Shown here in pieces: positions 17,697 through 25,755 of a stretch of DNA of 64,000 nt. Both the position numbers and the translations under genes were made by a program. The notes under the pieces are model-generated. The model searched no databases. It was not told the origin of the DNA and saw only the letters and a program-made list of their open reading frames with translations. Numbering within the stretch: position 1 is the first letter of the stretch; each line of letters starts with the position of its first letter. Origin of the DNA: Microbacterium faecale (GTDB lineage: Bacteria > Actinomycetota > Actinomycetes > Actinomycetales > Microbacteriaceae); NCBI RefSeq assembly GCF_014640975.1, contig NZ_BMHO01000001.1, forward strand, positions 2,180,166 to 2,244,165, given 5' to 3'.

Positions 17697-18565
17697 GAGT
17701 CGTCCTTCCTCTGCGACGTGGAGACGACACCGACCGCAGAGATGGTGCCGCCGAACCGATTCGCCCAGGCCACGAGCACAAGCGTGACGACGAGCACGAG
17801 CATGCCGAGCGCGCCAGCGCCAGCGAAGTCGAGGAGCTGCGTGGTGCGGGTGGCGAGCAGCTGCGCGAGGAGTGATTCCTGCGGAGAACCGAGCAGTGCC
17901 GGGGTCACGTAGAAGCCGATGCTCAGTGTGAAGACGAGAATGATGCCGGAAACGACGCCGCCGCGCGCGAGCGGCCAATAGATCTTCCAAAAGGCCACCA
18001 GGGGCGACGATCCGAGCCCCCTCGCAGCGAGCAGGAGCCGCCGGTCGATGGATCCGAGGACGCTGTAGAGCGGAAGCACCATAAACGGAAGCATCACCTG
18101 ACTCATGGCGATCGTGACGCCGACCACGTCCCCGTAGAACACAACGTCCTGTATCCCGAAGAACTCGAAGATGCTCTGCACCGGGCCGCCCCGCTGCAAG
18201 ATGATGACCCAGGCGAAGTTGCGGGCCATGACGGAGGTCCAGAACGGAACAAGCACGATGACCAGCAAGACCCCGCGCACCCGGGGGCTCACTCGCGCCA
18301 TCAGGTAGGCGTAGGGAAATCCGAGCACGAAAGTCACGAGCGTCACGACGACCGCCGTCGTCGCCGTCCGAAGGAGAATCGTGAGCGTCACGCCGTCGGT
18401 GAAGAGGCTCGTGTAGTGCTCGAGGGTGAACTCTGGCGTGCCGAAACTGCGCAGCAGACTCTGGAAGAGCGGCAATAGGAGCACCACTGCGAGCAGTGCG
18501 AGCCCGGGGATCAGCAGGAGCCAGCTGGGGCGAAGCCCGTGCCTCGGGCGTGCCGTCGTCGTCAT
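17693..18565 (-). CDS. ABC transporter permease, PotB type
   Basis: A 290-residue permease, first gene of the importer operon, with six membrane helices beginning at LLLIPGLALLAVVLLLPLF. The EAA loop reads AARGLGSSPLVAFWKIYWPL. The promoter must lie in the 18566-18915 gap, which also contains an imperfect direct repeat that may be an operator. Confidence 0.93.
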   Translation of the reverse strand: MTTTARPRHGLRPSWLLLIPGLALLAVVLLLPLFQSLLRSFGTPEFTLEHYTSLFTDGVTLTILLRTATTAVVVTLVTFVLGFPYAYLMARVSPRVRGVLLVIVLVPFWTSVMARNFAWVIILQRGGPVQSIFEFFGIQDVVFYGDVVGVTIAMSQVMLPFMVLPLYSVLGSIDRRLLLAARGLGSSPLVAFWKIYWPLARGGVVSGIILVFTLSIGFYVTPALLGSPQESLLAQLLATRTTQLLDFAGAGALGMLVLVVTLVLVAWANRFGGTISAVGVVSTSQRKDDS

Positions 18566-18786
18566 CGTATGGTCATCCGTTCGGCTCGGGGTGAGTCGTC
18601 CCTGGTCGCGCGTCAGACGGTGAGTCGGTTGTCAGCGCGAGCACGGTTCTTCGTGTCCGAGCGTGGTGGTGGACGAAGCCGATGATCATCACAGCGCGCC
18701 CGGTCGATGGGAAGACACCGCGATCGTGATGGCCACAAGCTTCCTCCCCATCGAGGTCGAGTCTGCGTGTTCAGGTGACGAATGTT

Positions 18787-18913
18787 CAGATTGTACGCAT
18801 CTGGCTCATATATCGAACTTACGCTGACGGAGCACCGCGGTCAAGGGCGATCATTGCATGAAGCGGGCTTCACAAATCCCCAGATTGTGCACATGTAGTC
18901 CATATTACGAACC
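18787..18913. repeat. Imperfect direct repeat upstream of the ABC importer, candidate operator pair
   Basis: Two copies of about 33 bases at 18787-18819 and 18881-18913. The first 14 bases differ at two positions (CAGATTGTACGCAT and CAGATTGTGCACAT); the rest shares CATAT and CGAAC. The copies start 94 bases apart and sit in a noticeably AT-richer stretch upstream of the permease operon. The second copy contains the palindrome TGTGCACA. The rest of the ~350-base gap 18566-18915 shows no gene. Confidence 0.4.
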
Positions 18914-18915
18914 AG

Positions 18916-19129
18916 TTGCGCCCCATCTGATACATGTGTCCGATGGTTCAGACGCCCCTGATCGGCATATCAGCACCGCGCGCGTCGCAGGCGAGGCGCA
19001 CCTCGCCCCCGCTGCTCACGTCGGGCACCATTCCGGAGGGCCGACGATACCGGCGCCTACCTGCTGACCGGTCGAGAGAGTCACCTCAGCGGTGTGACTC
19101 TTCCCATCGACGGCGAGTTCGTCGAGTGA
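18916..19129 (+). pseudogene. Relic of a short-chain dehydrogenase/reductase (C-terminal part)
   Basis: No intact frame exists, but two adjacent frames read like the end of a classical SDR. From 18916 one frame gives LRPI-stop-YMCPMVQTPLIG, which resembles the SDR consensus N-x-x-CPG-x-V-x-TPLIG. From about 19040 the next frame gives DDTGAYLLTGRESHLSGVTL followed by PIDGEFVE and a stop at 19127-19129, which resembles the conserved SDR end S-x-x-x-G-x-x-x-x-VDGG. An in-frame stop (18928-18930) and a +1 shift separate the pieces, and nothing upstream encodes the Rossmann half. I infer a decayed, 5'-deleted gene. Confidence 0.5.
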
Positions 19130-19159
19130 CGGGTGCTATGCGATCGGCGACGATATGAC

Positions 19160-19813
19160 TTAGCCCTCGTTACCGGGGTGGTCGATCGCTCCGGCGCCAC
19201 CCAGCCATTCATCTTCACCCCGGTGAAACGCGACAAGATCATCCCAGCGATCGTCTCCGAGCAGGTCATGGTTGAGCTTCACGCCGTTCTTCGTCTGCAT
19301 ATAGCCGAGGAACCGGTACGACGGGCGCATCGTCGAGAGAAGGTCCACGTCAAGATCCGGAATCTGGCCGGGCATGACCGGGCGCAGTTCGTCCCACTCG
19401 AAGAGGACGTGAAAACTCAGAATCTTCCACCGCCCCTCCTCGCGTATCGTTCGCGAGAAGAAGCGGCAGTAGCTGTGGAGGTCTGCCTCGACGCCGTCGA
19501 TGTCGTAACGGCTGAAGATCTTCGCCGGGCTCTCGACGAGCCCGCGATCGCCTTCGATGCGTGCGAAGGCGGGAAATACCCAGTGCTTACCGGAGAAGTC
19601 CCGAGTATTCGTTTCGCCGATCAGCTCACGGGTGGAGTCGACGTAGGCCTGCCCGCCGAGGCCGTCGTACCAGGTCGTGCGAACCCAGGCATTCTCGTGG
19701 AAGCATTCCGCCATGAGGTCGAACCTGCGCTGATCCCGACAGAACCTCTCCCTCGTGACGAGATCGAAGATGGCCTGCCGGTCGGTGGTGTCGTCACTGT
19801 GGGCGAGCATCAT
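19160..19813 (-). CDS. NTF2/SnoaL-like protein
   Basis: A 217-residue protein of the nuclear transport factor 2-like fold (SnoaL-type). Recognisable segments are DRQAIFDLVTRERFCRDQRR, FDLMAECFHENAWVRTTWYD and later EADLHSYCRFFSRTIREEGR, WKILSFHVLFEWDELRP. Such proteins often act as small dehydratases, isomerases or hydroxylase partners in aromatic or polyketide metabolism; the reaction here is unknown. AAGGA lies about 6 bases before ATG 19813. It sits beside an SDR relic and an importer, suggesting the remains of a catabolic cluster. Confidence 0.78.
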   Translation of the reverse strand: MMLAHSDDTTDRQAIFDLVTRERFCRDQRRFDLMAECFHENAWVRTTWYDGLGGQAYVDSTRELIGETNTRDFSGKHWVFPAFARIEGDRGLVESPAKIFSRYDIDGVEADLHSYCRFFSRTIREEGRWKILSFHVLFEWDELRPVMPGQIPDLDVDLLSTMRPSYRFLGYMQTKNGVKLNHDLLGDDRWDDLVAFHRGEDEWLGGAGAIDHPGNEG

Positions 19814-20043
19814 TGCTGTCCTTCCCTCACGAGTCAACGTATCACCAGGGCCGGGGCGAGCAGGTGGCGATTCGCCGCAGCAGAGACCAGCGGCACGCGT
19901 TCGAGCGCCGCAACTGCCTGTCGAAGGTCTTGCTCGAGGAAATCGAAGACGAAAACAACGGTCCCGCCACACGCAGGTCGGCGTTGGAGAGATTCGACGA
20001 GATCCTCTCGGTCGTCAATGCGTCGATCCCGCGTGCTGCCAGC
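19814..20043. other. Intergenic region, no confident gene
   Basis: This gap of 230 bases lies between two minus-strand genes. One minus-strand frame ending at 19834 stays open for about 65 codons but has no clear start, and its sequence (for instance VVFVFDFLEQDLRQAV) matches nothing I recognise. It may be another relic. The stretch next to 19814 must carry the ribosome site and probably the promoter of the NTF2-like gene. Confidence 0.4.
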
Positions 20044-21000
20044 TCATTTGCTCTCGCGCGCTTCCCGTGCGGAAGCGACATCATCGACCACAAGTGCGAT
20101 GAGACGCATGCTCGTGATGAGTGATCCGTAGAGCGGCCATGACCGCTGGGGCAGATCCTCATCATCCGACAGGTCCGCGGAGAGGCCGACGAGGCGGTCG
20201 CTGATCGATTCGACCTCGGTATCCGGGTCGGCAATGGCGCGGCCCGCGTCGCGCACGATCTCCACCCACTGTTCACGGAAGCGCGTATCCCATTCCCCCT
20301 CCGAGTACGTCGCTTCCCGCAGGGTCCGGGCAAGATGCCTCAGGTGGGAGATGCCTTCGTCCACGCGGCCCAGGATCTCGTCATAGTCGGTGTTTCCGTC
20401 CTTCTCACCGCCGCGGATCGGGCCACGCAGATGCAGCCGAAGGTTGACCCTGCGGCTCTTATGCGCGCTGCGCACGGACTGCCATGCACGACTGAGGTCC
20501 GTGCCCATTGATTCAATCTCCTCTGCCCAGACCTCCGCCTCGTGGGTGTCCCACGACGACCCGAGTTCGTCCGCCATGTTGATGAGGACCTTGCCCATGC
20601 GCAGATTGATGTCGTCGACATAGCGGGCGGCTTGCTGATCTCGTAGCGGAGGGATGAGGAGGAGATTGACCACCAGCCCCACACCGGCTCCAACGGCGAC
20701 TTCGATGATGCGGTCGAGCAGAACCGGCTGTTGCTCCGTGAAGCCGTCGCCCAGAATGAAGATGCCCGTGGTGGCGATTGCTACCCCTTCGTGGCGGATC
20801 CAGGGGATTCTGGACGCGACCAGCCCCACGAAAATGGCGAGGGCGAACGTCCATAGCCCAACGCCCAGATAACTGCCGATCACGAACGACAACCCGACGC
20901 CGGCCCATGAAGCTACGGTCGACTGTGCGCCGCGCAGCAGGGATTGATAGACCGTGGGGTAAACGGTCAGCAGCGCCACCCACGGCGCCAGGAACGGCAT
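20044..21000 (-). CDS. FUSC-family membrane protein, apparently 5'-truncated
   Basis: About 318 residues from ATG 21000. The reading begins abruptly at MPFLAPWVALLTVYPTVYQS, which aligns with PVFAAIAALLVVQPSVNQS about 40 residues into the FUSC protein at 7407-8450. The remaining helices and the C-terminal soluble domain (EEIESMGTDLSRAWQSVRSA and onward) are intact. The first membrane helix expected upstream is absent in all three frames of 21001-21100, and no ribosome site precedes ATG 21000. The gene has therefore probably lost its 5' end, or is a shortened variant. The 3' part shows no frameshift. Confidence 0.65.
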   Translation of the reverse strand: MPFLAPWVALLTVYPTVYQSLLRGAQSTVASWAGVGLSFVIGSYLGVGLWTFALAIFVGLVASRIPWIRHEGVAIATTGIFILGDGFTEQQPVLLDRIIEVAVGAGVGLVVNLLLIPPLRDQQAARYVDDINLRMGKVLINMADELGSSWDTHEAEVWAEEIESMGTDLSRAWQSVRSAHKSRRVNLRLHLRGPIRGGEKDGNTDYDEILGRVDEGISHLRHLARTLREATYSEGEWDTRFREQWVEIVRDAGRAIADPDTEVESISDRLVGLSADLSDDEDLPQRSWPLYGSLITSMRLIALVVDDVASAREARESK

Positions 21001-21205
21001 CACGGAGAGGTGACAGGGACTGCTCGGGCCGTGAGGGCCATCGACTGTCTCATCGTGGCCCCGAACCTGCCCGGGGTCAACTCCCCCGCCCCACCCGAGG
21101 TCGGCGGCGGCCGAGTACGAGATCCCGCGGCATGAGCTGCACGGGCTACTCGCGCGCTCTCGAGAGGTGGAATCGATCCCGACCGCGGATACTGGCGCAA
21201 CCAAC
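21001..21205. other. Intergenic region between the truncated FUSC gene and tRNA-Ala
   Basis: No gene is supported here. Open frames crossing this stretch run through the tRNA gene or lack family resemblance. It is the junction where the FUSC gene has lost its start, beside a tRNA gene, so it is a plausible recombination boundary. No direct repeat of the tRNA end was seen. Confidence 0.45.
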
Positions 21206-21238
21206 AACGAGAGCCCGGCCGATGACCGAGCTCTCGTT
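21206..21238 (-). terminator. Terminator hairpin downstream of tRNA-Ala
   Basis: Inverted repeat with 9-base arms (AACGAGAGC at 21206-21214 and GCTCTCGTT at 21230-21238). It lies 53 bases past the 3' end of the minus-strand tRNA gene, as expected for its terminator. Confidence 0.6.
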
Positions 21239-21291
21239 TGTGACACATGTCGCGACTCAGGTGAGAGTTCTGTCGCGACTCATCACAATGG

Positions 21292-21364
21292 TGGACCCAG
21301 GGGGACTCGAACCCCCGACCCCCTGCATGCCATGCAGGTGCGCTACCAGCTGCGCCATGGGCCC
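21292..21364 (-). tRNA. tRNA-Ala(GGC)
   Basis: A 73-nt cloverleaf: acceptor stem GGGCCCA pairs with TGGGTCC with one G-T pair, the D-arm contains GCGCAGCTGGTAGCGC, the anticodon stem CCTGC/GCAGG encloses loop ATGGCAT with anticodon GGC, and the T-arm is GGGGG-TTCGAGT-CCCCC. CCA is not encoded. It lies between rsfS and the accessory region and could serve as an integration site. Confidence 0.95.
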
Positions 21365-21417
21365 ATACACGCTTCGCTACCCCGCGGGGCAACCCGATCA
21401 GTTTACTACAGGCGAAA

Positions 21418-21804
21418 TCAACCCGCGAAATCGGACGAGGCCTGCGGGCGTGTCGGCAGCTCGAACGGCACGGTCGGGCAGTCCTTCCACAGACGCTCCA
21501 GCGCGTAGTACTCGCGGTCCTCCGCGTGGAACACGTGCACGACGAGGTCGCCGAAGTCGCACAGCACCCAGCGACCGCCCGTCTTCCCCTCGCGGCGAAG
21601 CAGCTTGTGGCCGGTCTCGAGCAGCTCGCGCTCGATCTCGTCAGAGATCGCGACGACGTTGCGCTCGGACCGTCCCGTGACGATGAAGAAGATGTCGGCG
21701 AGCGGCATCGGCTCGGATACGTCGAGCGCCACGAGGTTCTCGCCGCCCATCTTGTCGGCCGCGGTCGCGGCAGTCTGCAGCATCTCGATGGACGAGGGAT
21801 TCAC
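21418..21804 (-). CDS. rsfS: Ribosome silencing factor RsfS
   Basis: RsfS (Iojap/YbeB, DUF143) binds ribosomal protein L14 and blocks subunit joining under starvation. The 128-residue protein shows the family core: ALDVSEPMPLADIFFIVTGR, RNVVAISDEIERELLE, EGKTGGRWVLCDFGDLVVHV and EDREYYALERLWKD. The start is GTG 21804, overlapping the TAG stop of the upstream gene by one base. The nadD-rsfS neighbourhood is standard, although here a hypothetical gene is inserted between them. Confidence 0.96.
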   Translation of the reverse strand: MNPSSIEMLQTAATAADKMGGENLVALDVSEPMPLADIFFIVTGRSERNVVAISDEIERELLETGHKLLRREGKTGGRWVLCDFGDLVVHVFHAEDREYYALERLWKDCPTVPFELPTRPQASSDFAG

Positions 21805-22793
21805 TAGTTGAAGACTCCCGTGAAATAGAGGGTGGCAAGCGTTCCGATCGCGACAATGCCTAGCGCGCCGGCGGTGATACCGAGGACGAGGAGGACACCG
21901 CGGCCCTTGTCCGGCGTCGGAGGGCGGATGACCTCGTGCGCACTCTTCTGCGTCGAGATCGCTGCCGACGCGGCGATCGGTGTGGGCGACGAGCTCGCGG
22001 GCAGCTCGCCGTCGATGAGCACGGCGTCGACGTCGCGGCCGTCGGTCGTCCCCTTCGCGGCGCCCGTGGATCCGATGCCCTCGGGAAGCGAGAGCGAGCT
22101 CGTCATGATGATCGAACTCGGCGACGTCTGTGTGTACTGCCGTTCCATGAGCGCGTCGAACGACGTCGGTCCGACACGGTCTCCTGTGCGCTGCCCGACG
22201 CCGGCGCCGAACGACGGATTGAGCGTCGGGATCTCGGTCGAGCTCGTCGTCGGCTCCAGCACGGCGGGGTCGGCGGGTTCATCGTCGTCCGACTCAGCGG
22301 GATCGACCTCGATGACGTCGAATGTGGCCGGCTCGTCGACACCCGCGTCGTCCTCGCTCGACGACGTCTCGAGATCGTGACCGACGGCGGGAGTCGACGA
22401 CTCGTCCGCCTCTGGCTCCTCCAACGGTTCGCTCGGCTCCGACGGTTCGTCTGGCCCGGAATCGCCTGCCTGGTCCGGCGTCACGATGGGGACTTCGTTC
22501 GTTCGGAGGCGACGCAGCTCCTTGCGGGTCAACGGCGGACGGACGTCGACGTCCGGCGATGACGTGGCCACAATGTTCGGCTCGCGACGCGGTTCCGCGA
22601 AAGTCTCGGCATCTGCCGGACGCGCGGCTTCCGACGTGACCGGCGTTCCACGGTCGCCGGTCGGGGTGTCGGCGGGGCTCGTTTCCCCGGCGTTCAGCGC
22701 TTCGCGCACGGCGGCCTCGCCGCCCTGTGCGCGCAGCTCACGCAACTCGCGCCGCGTCAGCGGGCGAGTCGGCTGATCGCCGGATGTGCTCAT
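21804..22793 (-). CDS. Hypothetical tail-anchored protein with PLTR-ELR motifs
   Basis: A 329-residue protein not tied to a named family. The N-terminus carries [13 protein letters not shown] (about residues 11-23), and a second copy [14 protein letters not shown] occurs near residue 98. Between and after these the chain is acidic, low in hydrophobics and rich in Ser, Pro, Glu and Asp, so probably disordered. One membrane helix closes the protein ([20 protein letters not shown]), leaving the bulk on one side of the membrane. ATG 22793 overlaps the nadD stop (ATGA), and its own stop overlaps rsfS, so it is firmly inside the nadD-rsfS operon. Similar proteins occur at this site in related actinobacteria, to my recollection, without known function. 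Confidence 0.8.
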   Translation of the reverse strand: MSTSGDQPTRPLTRRELRELRAQGGEAAVREALNAGETSPADTPTGDRGTPVTSEAARPADAETFAEPRREPNIVATSSPDVDVRPPLTRKELRRLRTNEVPIVTPDQAGDSGPDEPSEPSEPLEEPEADESSTPAVGHDLETSSSEDDAGVDEPATFDVIEVDPAESDDDEPADPAVLEPTTSSTEIPTLNPSFGAGVGQRTGDRVGPTSFDALMERQYTQTSPSSIIMTSSLSLPEGIGSTGAAKGTTDGRDVDAVLIDGELPASSSPTPIAASAAISTQKSAHEVIRPPTPDKGRGVLLVLGITAGALGIVAIGTLATLYFTGVFN

Positions 22794-23389
22794 GCCCTGC
22801 TCCGATACAGATGATGTTTCGCGATGTACTGAACCACGCCGTCCGGGACGAGATACCACACGGGCATCCCCTGCTCGACGCGGTCGCGGCAGTCAGTCGA
22901 GGATATCGCCAATGCGGGGATCTCAAGCCGCGTCACACGCTCACTCGGCAGATCCTGAGTATTCAGGTCATGGCCGGGCCGGGAGACGGCCACGAAGTGA
23001 GCCAGCTGCCAGAGCTCATCGTGATCGCGCCACCCGAGCATCTGAGCGACCGCGTCAGCGCCCGTGATGAAGAAGAACTCGGCATCGGGCCGCTCCGCAC
23101 GCAGATCGCGCAGCGTGTCGACGGTGTAGGTCGTGCCCTGGCGCTCGATATCGACGCGGCTGACGGTGAAGTCCGGGTTCGATGCCGTCGCGATGACGGT
23201 CATCTCATAACGCTGCTGCGCTGGCGAGACGGCCTGCTTGTGCCACGGCTGGCCCGTCGGGACGAACACGACCTCGTCGAGATCGAAGCTCGTCGCCGCC
23301 TCGCTCGCGGCGACGAGGTGCCCGTGGTGGATGGGATCGAATGTTCCCCCCATCACCCCGATCCGGGCCGGTCGCGTCGCCGTCGTCAC
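22790..23389 (-). CDS. nadD: Nicotinate-nucleotide adenylyltransferase NadD
   Basis: It makes deamido-NAD from nicotinate mononucleotide and ATP in NAD synthesis. The 199-residue protein has the nucleotidyltransferase signature [15 protein letters not shown], then [25 protein letters not shown] and [15 protein letters not shown] (the ISST/R motif that binds ATP). Length fits the family. It starts at GTG 23389 and overlaps the next gene by 4 bases. Confidence 0.97.
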   Translation of the reverse strand: MTTATRPARIGVMGGTFDPIHHGHLVAASEAATSFDLDEVVFVPTGQPWHKQAVSPAQQRYEMTVIATASNPDFTVSRVDIERQGTTYTVDTLRDLRAERPDAEFFFITGADAVAQMLGWRDHDELWQLAHFVAVSRPGHDLNTQDLPSERVTRLEIPALAISSTDCRDRVEQGMPVWYLVPDGVVQYIAKHHLYRSRA

Positions 23390-23398
23390 CCGCTTTGC

Positions 23399-23590
23399 CT
23401 AGTGCTTCTCGTCGGTGTGCTGGACCGGCTTCTCGTGACGGTGGGCCACGTTCTGGTACGACGCGGTGATCAGCGCGAGTACGCCGAAGATCACGATCGA
23501 GGCGATGCCGTAGGGAAGCGTCTCGAGCGCGACGTTGCCGTGGTGCTCGGACTCGGCGGCGAGGTGCGCCAGACCGGAAGCGATGTGCAT
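23399..23590 (-). CDS. Small single-helix membrane protein
   Basis: A 63-residue protein with one hydrophobic helix (YGIASIVIFGVLALITAS) and a histidine-rich, charged C-terminus ending in EKPVQHTDEKH. It starts 66 bases after proA and ends 9 bases before nadD, so it is part of the same transcript. A small membrane protein at this place is common in Microbacteriaceae, as I recall; no function is known. The coding signal rests on the good start, conserved position and codon bias. Confidence 0.65.
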   Translation of the reverse strand: MHIASGLAHLAAESEHHGNVALETLPYGIASIVIFGVLALITASYQNVAHRHEKPVQHTDEKH

Positions 23591-23656
23591 CCTGACTCCA
23601 TTCGAAGGGTGAGAGCGTCGATCCCCTAGCTTATCGCCAGGGCGTGGGTTAGACGA

Positions 23657-24910
23657 TCAGGCTCGGACCTGGCCGGACCCGCGTCCGAGCCATTTGGTGC
23701 TCGTCAACTCTGGCAGCCCCATGGGACCGCGGGCGTGCAGCTTCTGCGTCGAGATGCCGACCTCGGCACCGAAGCCGAACTCGCCGCCGTCGGTGAACCG
23801 CGTCGACGCATTCACGAACACGGCGGCGGAGTCGACCTCGGCGAGGAAGCGCTCGGCGTTCACGACGTCGGCCGTCACGATCGTCTCGGTGTGCTGCGTG
23901 CTGTACCGGCCGATGTGAGCGATCGCGTCATCGAGCGTGTCGACCACGCGCATCGCGATGTCAAGACTCAGGTACTCCGTCTCCCAGTCTTCATCCGTCG
24001 CCGGAACGACGTCGTCGGCCAAGCCGCGGACGGTCTCGTCGCCGTGCACCGTGACCCCCGCCGCCTGAAGTGCGCCGACAACGGCCGGCACGAGCCGCTC
24101 GGCCGCGGAGCGCACCACGAGCACGGTCTCGGCCGAGTTGCAGACGCTCGGACGGTGGGTCTTCGAGTTCACGGTGATGTCGAGCGCCCACTCGTCAGGA
24201 GCCGACCCGTCGAGCACGACGTGCACGTTGCCAGCGCCCGTCTCGATGACGGGAACCGTGGAGGTCGTCACCACGGTCTCGATGAGACCGGCGGATCCCC
24301 GCGGGACGAGCACGTCGACGAGACCGCGCGCGGTCATGAGGGCGTTCGCGCCGTCGCGGCCGAAGTCATCGACCGTCTGGACCGCGTCCCGATCGACGCC
24401 CGCCGAGCCGAGCGCCTCGCACATGATCGCCACGAGAGCGGCGTTCGAACTCTGCGCCGCGGAACCGCCGCGGAGCACGACGGCGTTCCCCGACCGCAGC
24501 GCGAGCGCGGCGATGTCGACCGTGACGTTCGGACGCGCCTCGTAGATGGCCCCCACGACGCCGAACGGCACGCGAACCTGCTCGAGCAGCATTCCGTTCG
24601 GCAGCCGTTGCCCGCGGACCACCTGGCCGACCGGATCCGCGAGTGCCCCGACGTCGCGCGTCGCCTGCGCGAGCGCGGCGATGCGGTCGTCGGTCAGCGC
24701 AAGTCGATCGAGCAGCGCGTCACCGATGCCGTCGGCACGCCCGCGCTCCAGGTCCTCCGCGTTCGCCTCGAGGATCCGCGGAGCGTTCGCCACGAGAGCA
24801 TCGGCGATCGCGTCGAGCGCGTCAGCCTTCTGCGCGCTCGTCAGGCGCGCGACGGAGTGTGAGGCGGCCTTCGCTCGTGCGAAGCGAATCTCGGGGGTAT
24901 CGGTGGTCAT
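23657..24910 (-). CDS. proA: Gamma-glutamyl phosphate reductase ProA
   Basis: Second step of proline synthesis: NADPH-dependent reduction of glutamyl-5-phosphate to the semialdehyde. The 417-residue protein is of the aldehyde dehydrogenase fold, with RVPFGVVGAIYEARPNVTVD, NAVVLRGGSAA, LVPRGSAGLIETVV and the catalytic cysteine in THRPSVCNSAETVL. ATG 24910 overlaps the proB stop (ATGA). Confidence 0.97.
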   Translation of the reverse strand: MTTDTPEIRFARAKAASHSVARLTSAQKADALDAIADALVANAPRILEANAEDLERGRADGIGDALLDRLALTDDRIAALAQATRDVGALADPVGQVVRGQRLPNGMLLEQVRVPFGVVGAIYEARPNVTVDIAALALRSGNAVVLRGGSAAQSSNAALVAIMCEALGSAGVDRDAVQTVDDFGRDGANALMTARGLVDVLVPRGSAGLIETVVTTSTVPVIETGAGNVHVVLDGSAPDEWALDITVNSKTHRPSVCNSAETVLVVRSAAERLVPAVVGALQAAGVTVHGDETVRGLADDVVPATDEDWETEYLSLDIAMRVVDTLDDAIAHIGRYSTQHTETIVTADVVNAERFLAEVDSAAVFVNASTRFTDGGEFGFGAEVGISTQKLHARGPMGLPELTSTKWLGRGSGQVRA

Positions 24911-25755
24911 CGCGTCTCCTGGGTGTCAACGTCACGAATCACGGGCAGAGTGCCAGTCGCGGGCTCTGCCGTCGGCGTCGGCGCGAACCAGGTCCCGATG
25001 TTCGCGCCGGCGAGGGCCTCAGAGACATTATCCGCGCTCGTGACGAGCGCGCCGATTCCGTGGTCCTGCGCCAGCCGCGCGGCCATCGCCTTCGTCGCCG
25101 CCCCACCCGTGCCGACACTATTGACGACCTTGTCGCCGAACTCGTACGCGCGCAGATCGTCTTCCGGGCCGATTGTGTCGATCGGGCGGGAACCCGGGCG
25201 GTCCGGGGGCGCCGTGTAGAGCGCCGTGATGTCACTGAGGAGCACGAGAGCGTCTGCCTTCATGAGGTGTGCGACGAGCGCGGAGAGGCGGTCGTTGTCG
25301 CCGAACCGGATCTCGTGAGTCGCGACGGTGTCGTTCTCGTTGACGATCGGCAGCACGCCGAGCGTCAGCATCCGGTCCATCGCGCGCCGGGCGTTGATAC
25401 GCGGCGTCATGTGCTGCAGGTCACTGAGCGTGAGCAGCACCTGTCCGGCAAGGACGCTGTGCCGGTCGAGGCTCGACTGCCACCGCCACAGCAGCACATT
25501 CTGACCGACGGCGGCCGCCGCCTGCTGCGTCGCGAGGTCATCCGGGCGTCCGCTTCCGACGTCGAGGAGCGAGAGCGCCGTGGCGATCGCCCCCGACGAG
25601 ACGAGGATGATCTCCTGTCCGCGCGCACGAGCTGTGACGATCGCGTCGACGAGCATGTCGATGCGCCACGTCGCATCACCACTGATCGACGAGGATCCGA
25701 CTTTGACGACGATGCGCCGCGCCTCGCTGAGGTCGCTGCGCACGCGAGCCGTCAC
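24907..25755 (-). CDS. proB: Glutamate 5-kinase ProB, without PUA domain
   Basis: First step of proline synthesis: ATP-dependent phosphorylation of glutamate. The 282 residues cover only the amino acid kinase domain ([65 protein letters not shown]). E. coli ProB is about 367 residues with a C-terminal PUA domain, which is missing here, as in several other bacteria. GTG 25755 overlaps the obg stop (GTGA). Confidence 0.96.
   Translation of the reverse strand: MTARVRSDLSEARRIVVKVGSSSISGDATWRIDMLVDAIVTARARGQEIILVSSGAIATALSLLDVGSGRPDDLATQQAAAAVGQNVLLWRWQSSLDRHSVLAGQVLLTLSDLQHMTPRINARRAMDRMLTLGVLPIVNENDTVATHEIRFGDNDRLSALVAHLMKADALVLLSDITALYTAPPDRPGSRPIDTIGPEDDLRAYEFGDKVVNSVGTGGAATKAMAARLAQDHGIGALVTSADNVSEALAGANIGTWFAPTPTAEPATGTLPVIRDVDTQETR

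Noticed and set aside
13607..21364. Search for a direct repeat of the tRNA-Ala 3' end marking an integrated element
   Set aside because: No second copy of the T-arm or acceptor sequence was found by eye on the lower-coordinate side, so an att site is not claimed.
21000..21392. Minus-strand frame of 130 codons upstream of the truncated FUSC gene
   Set aside because: It runs straight through tRNA-Ala and has no family resemblance or membrane segment, so it cannot supply the missing N-terminus.
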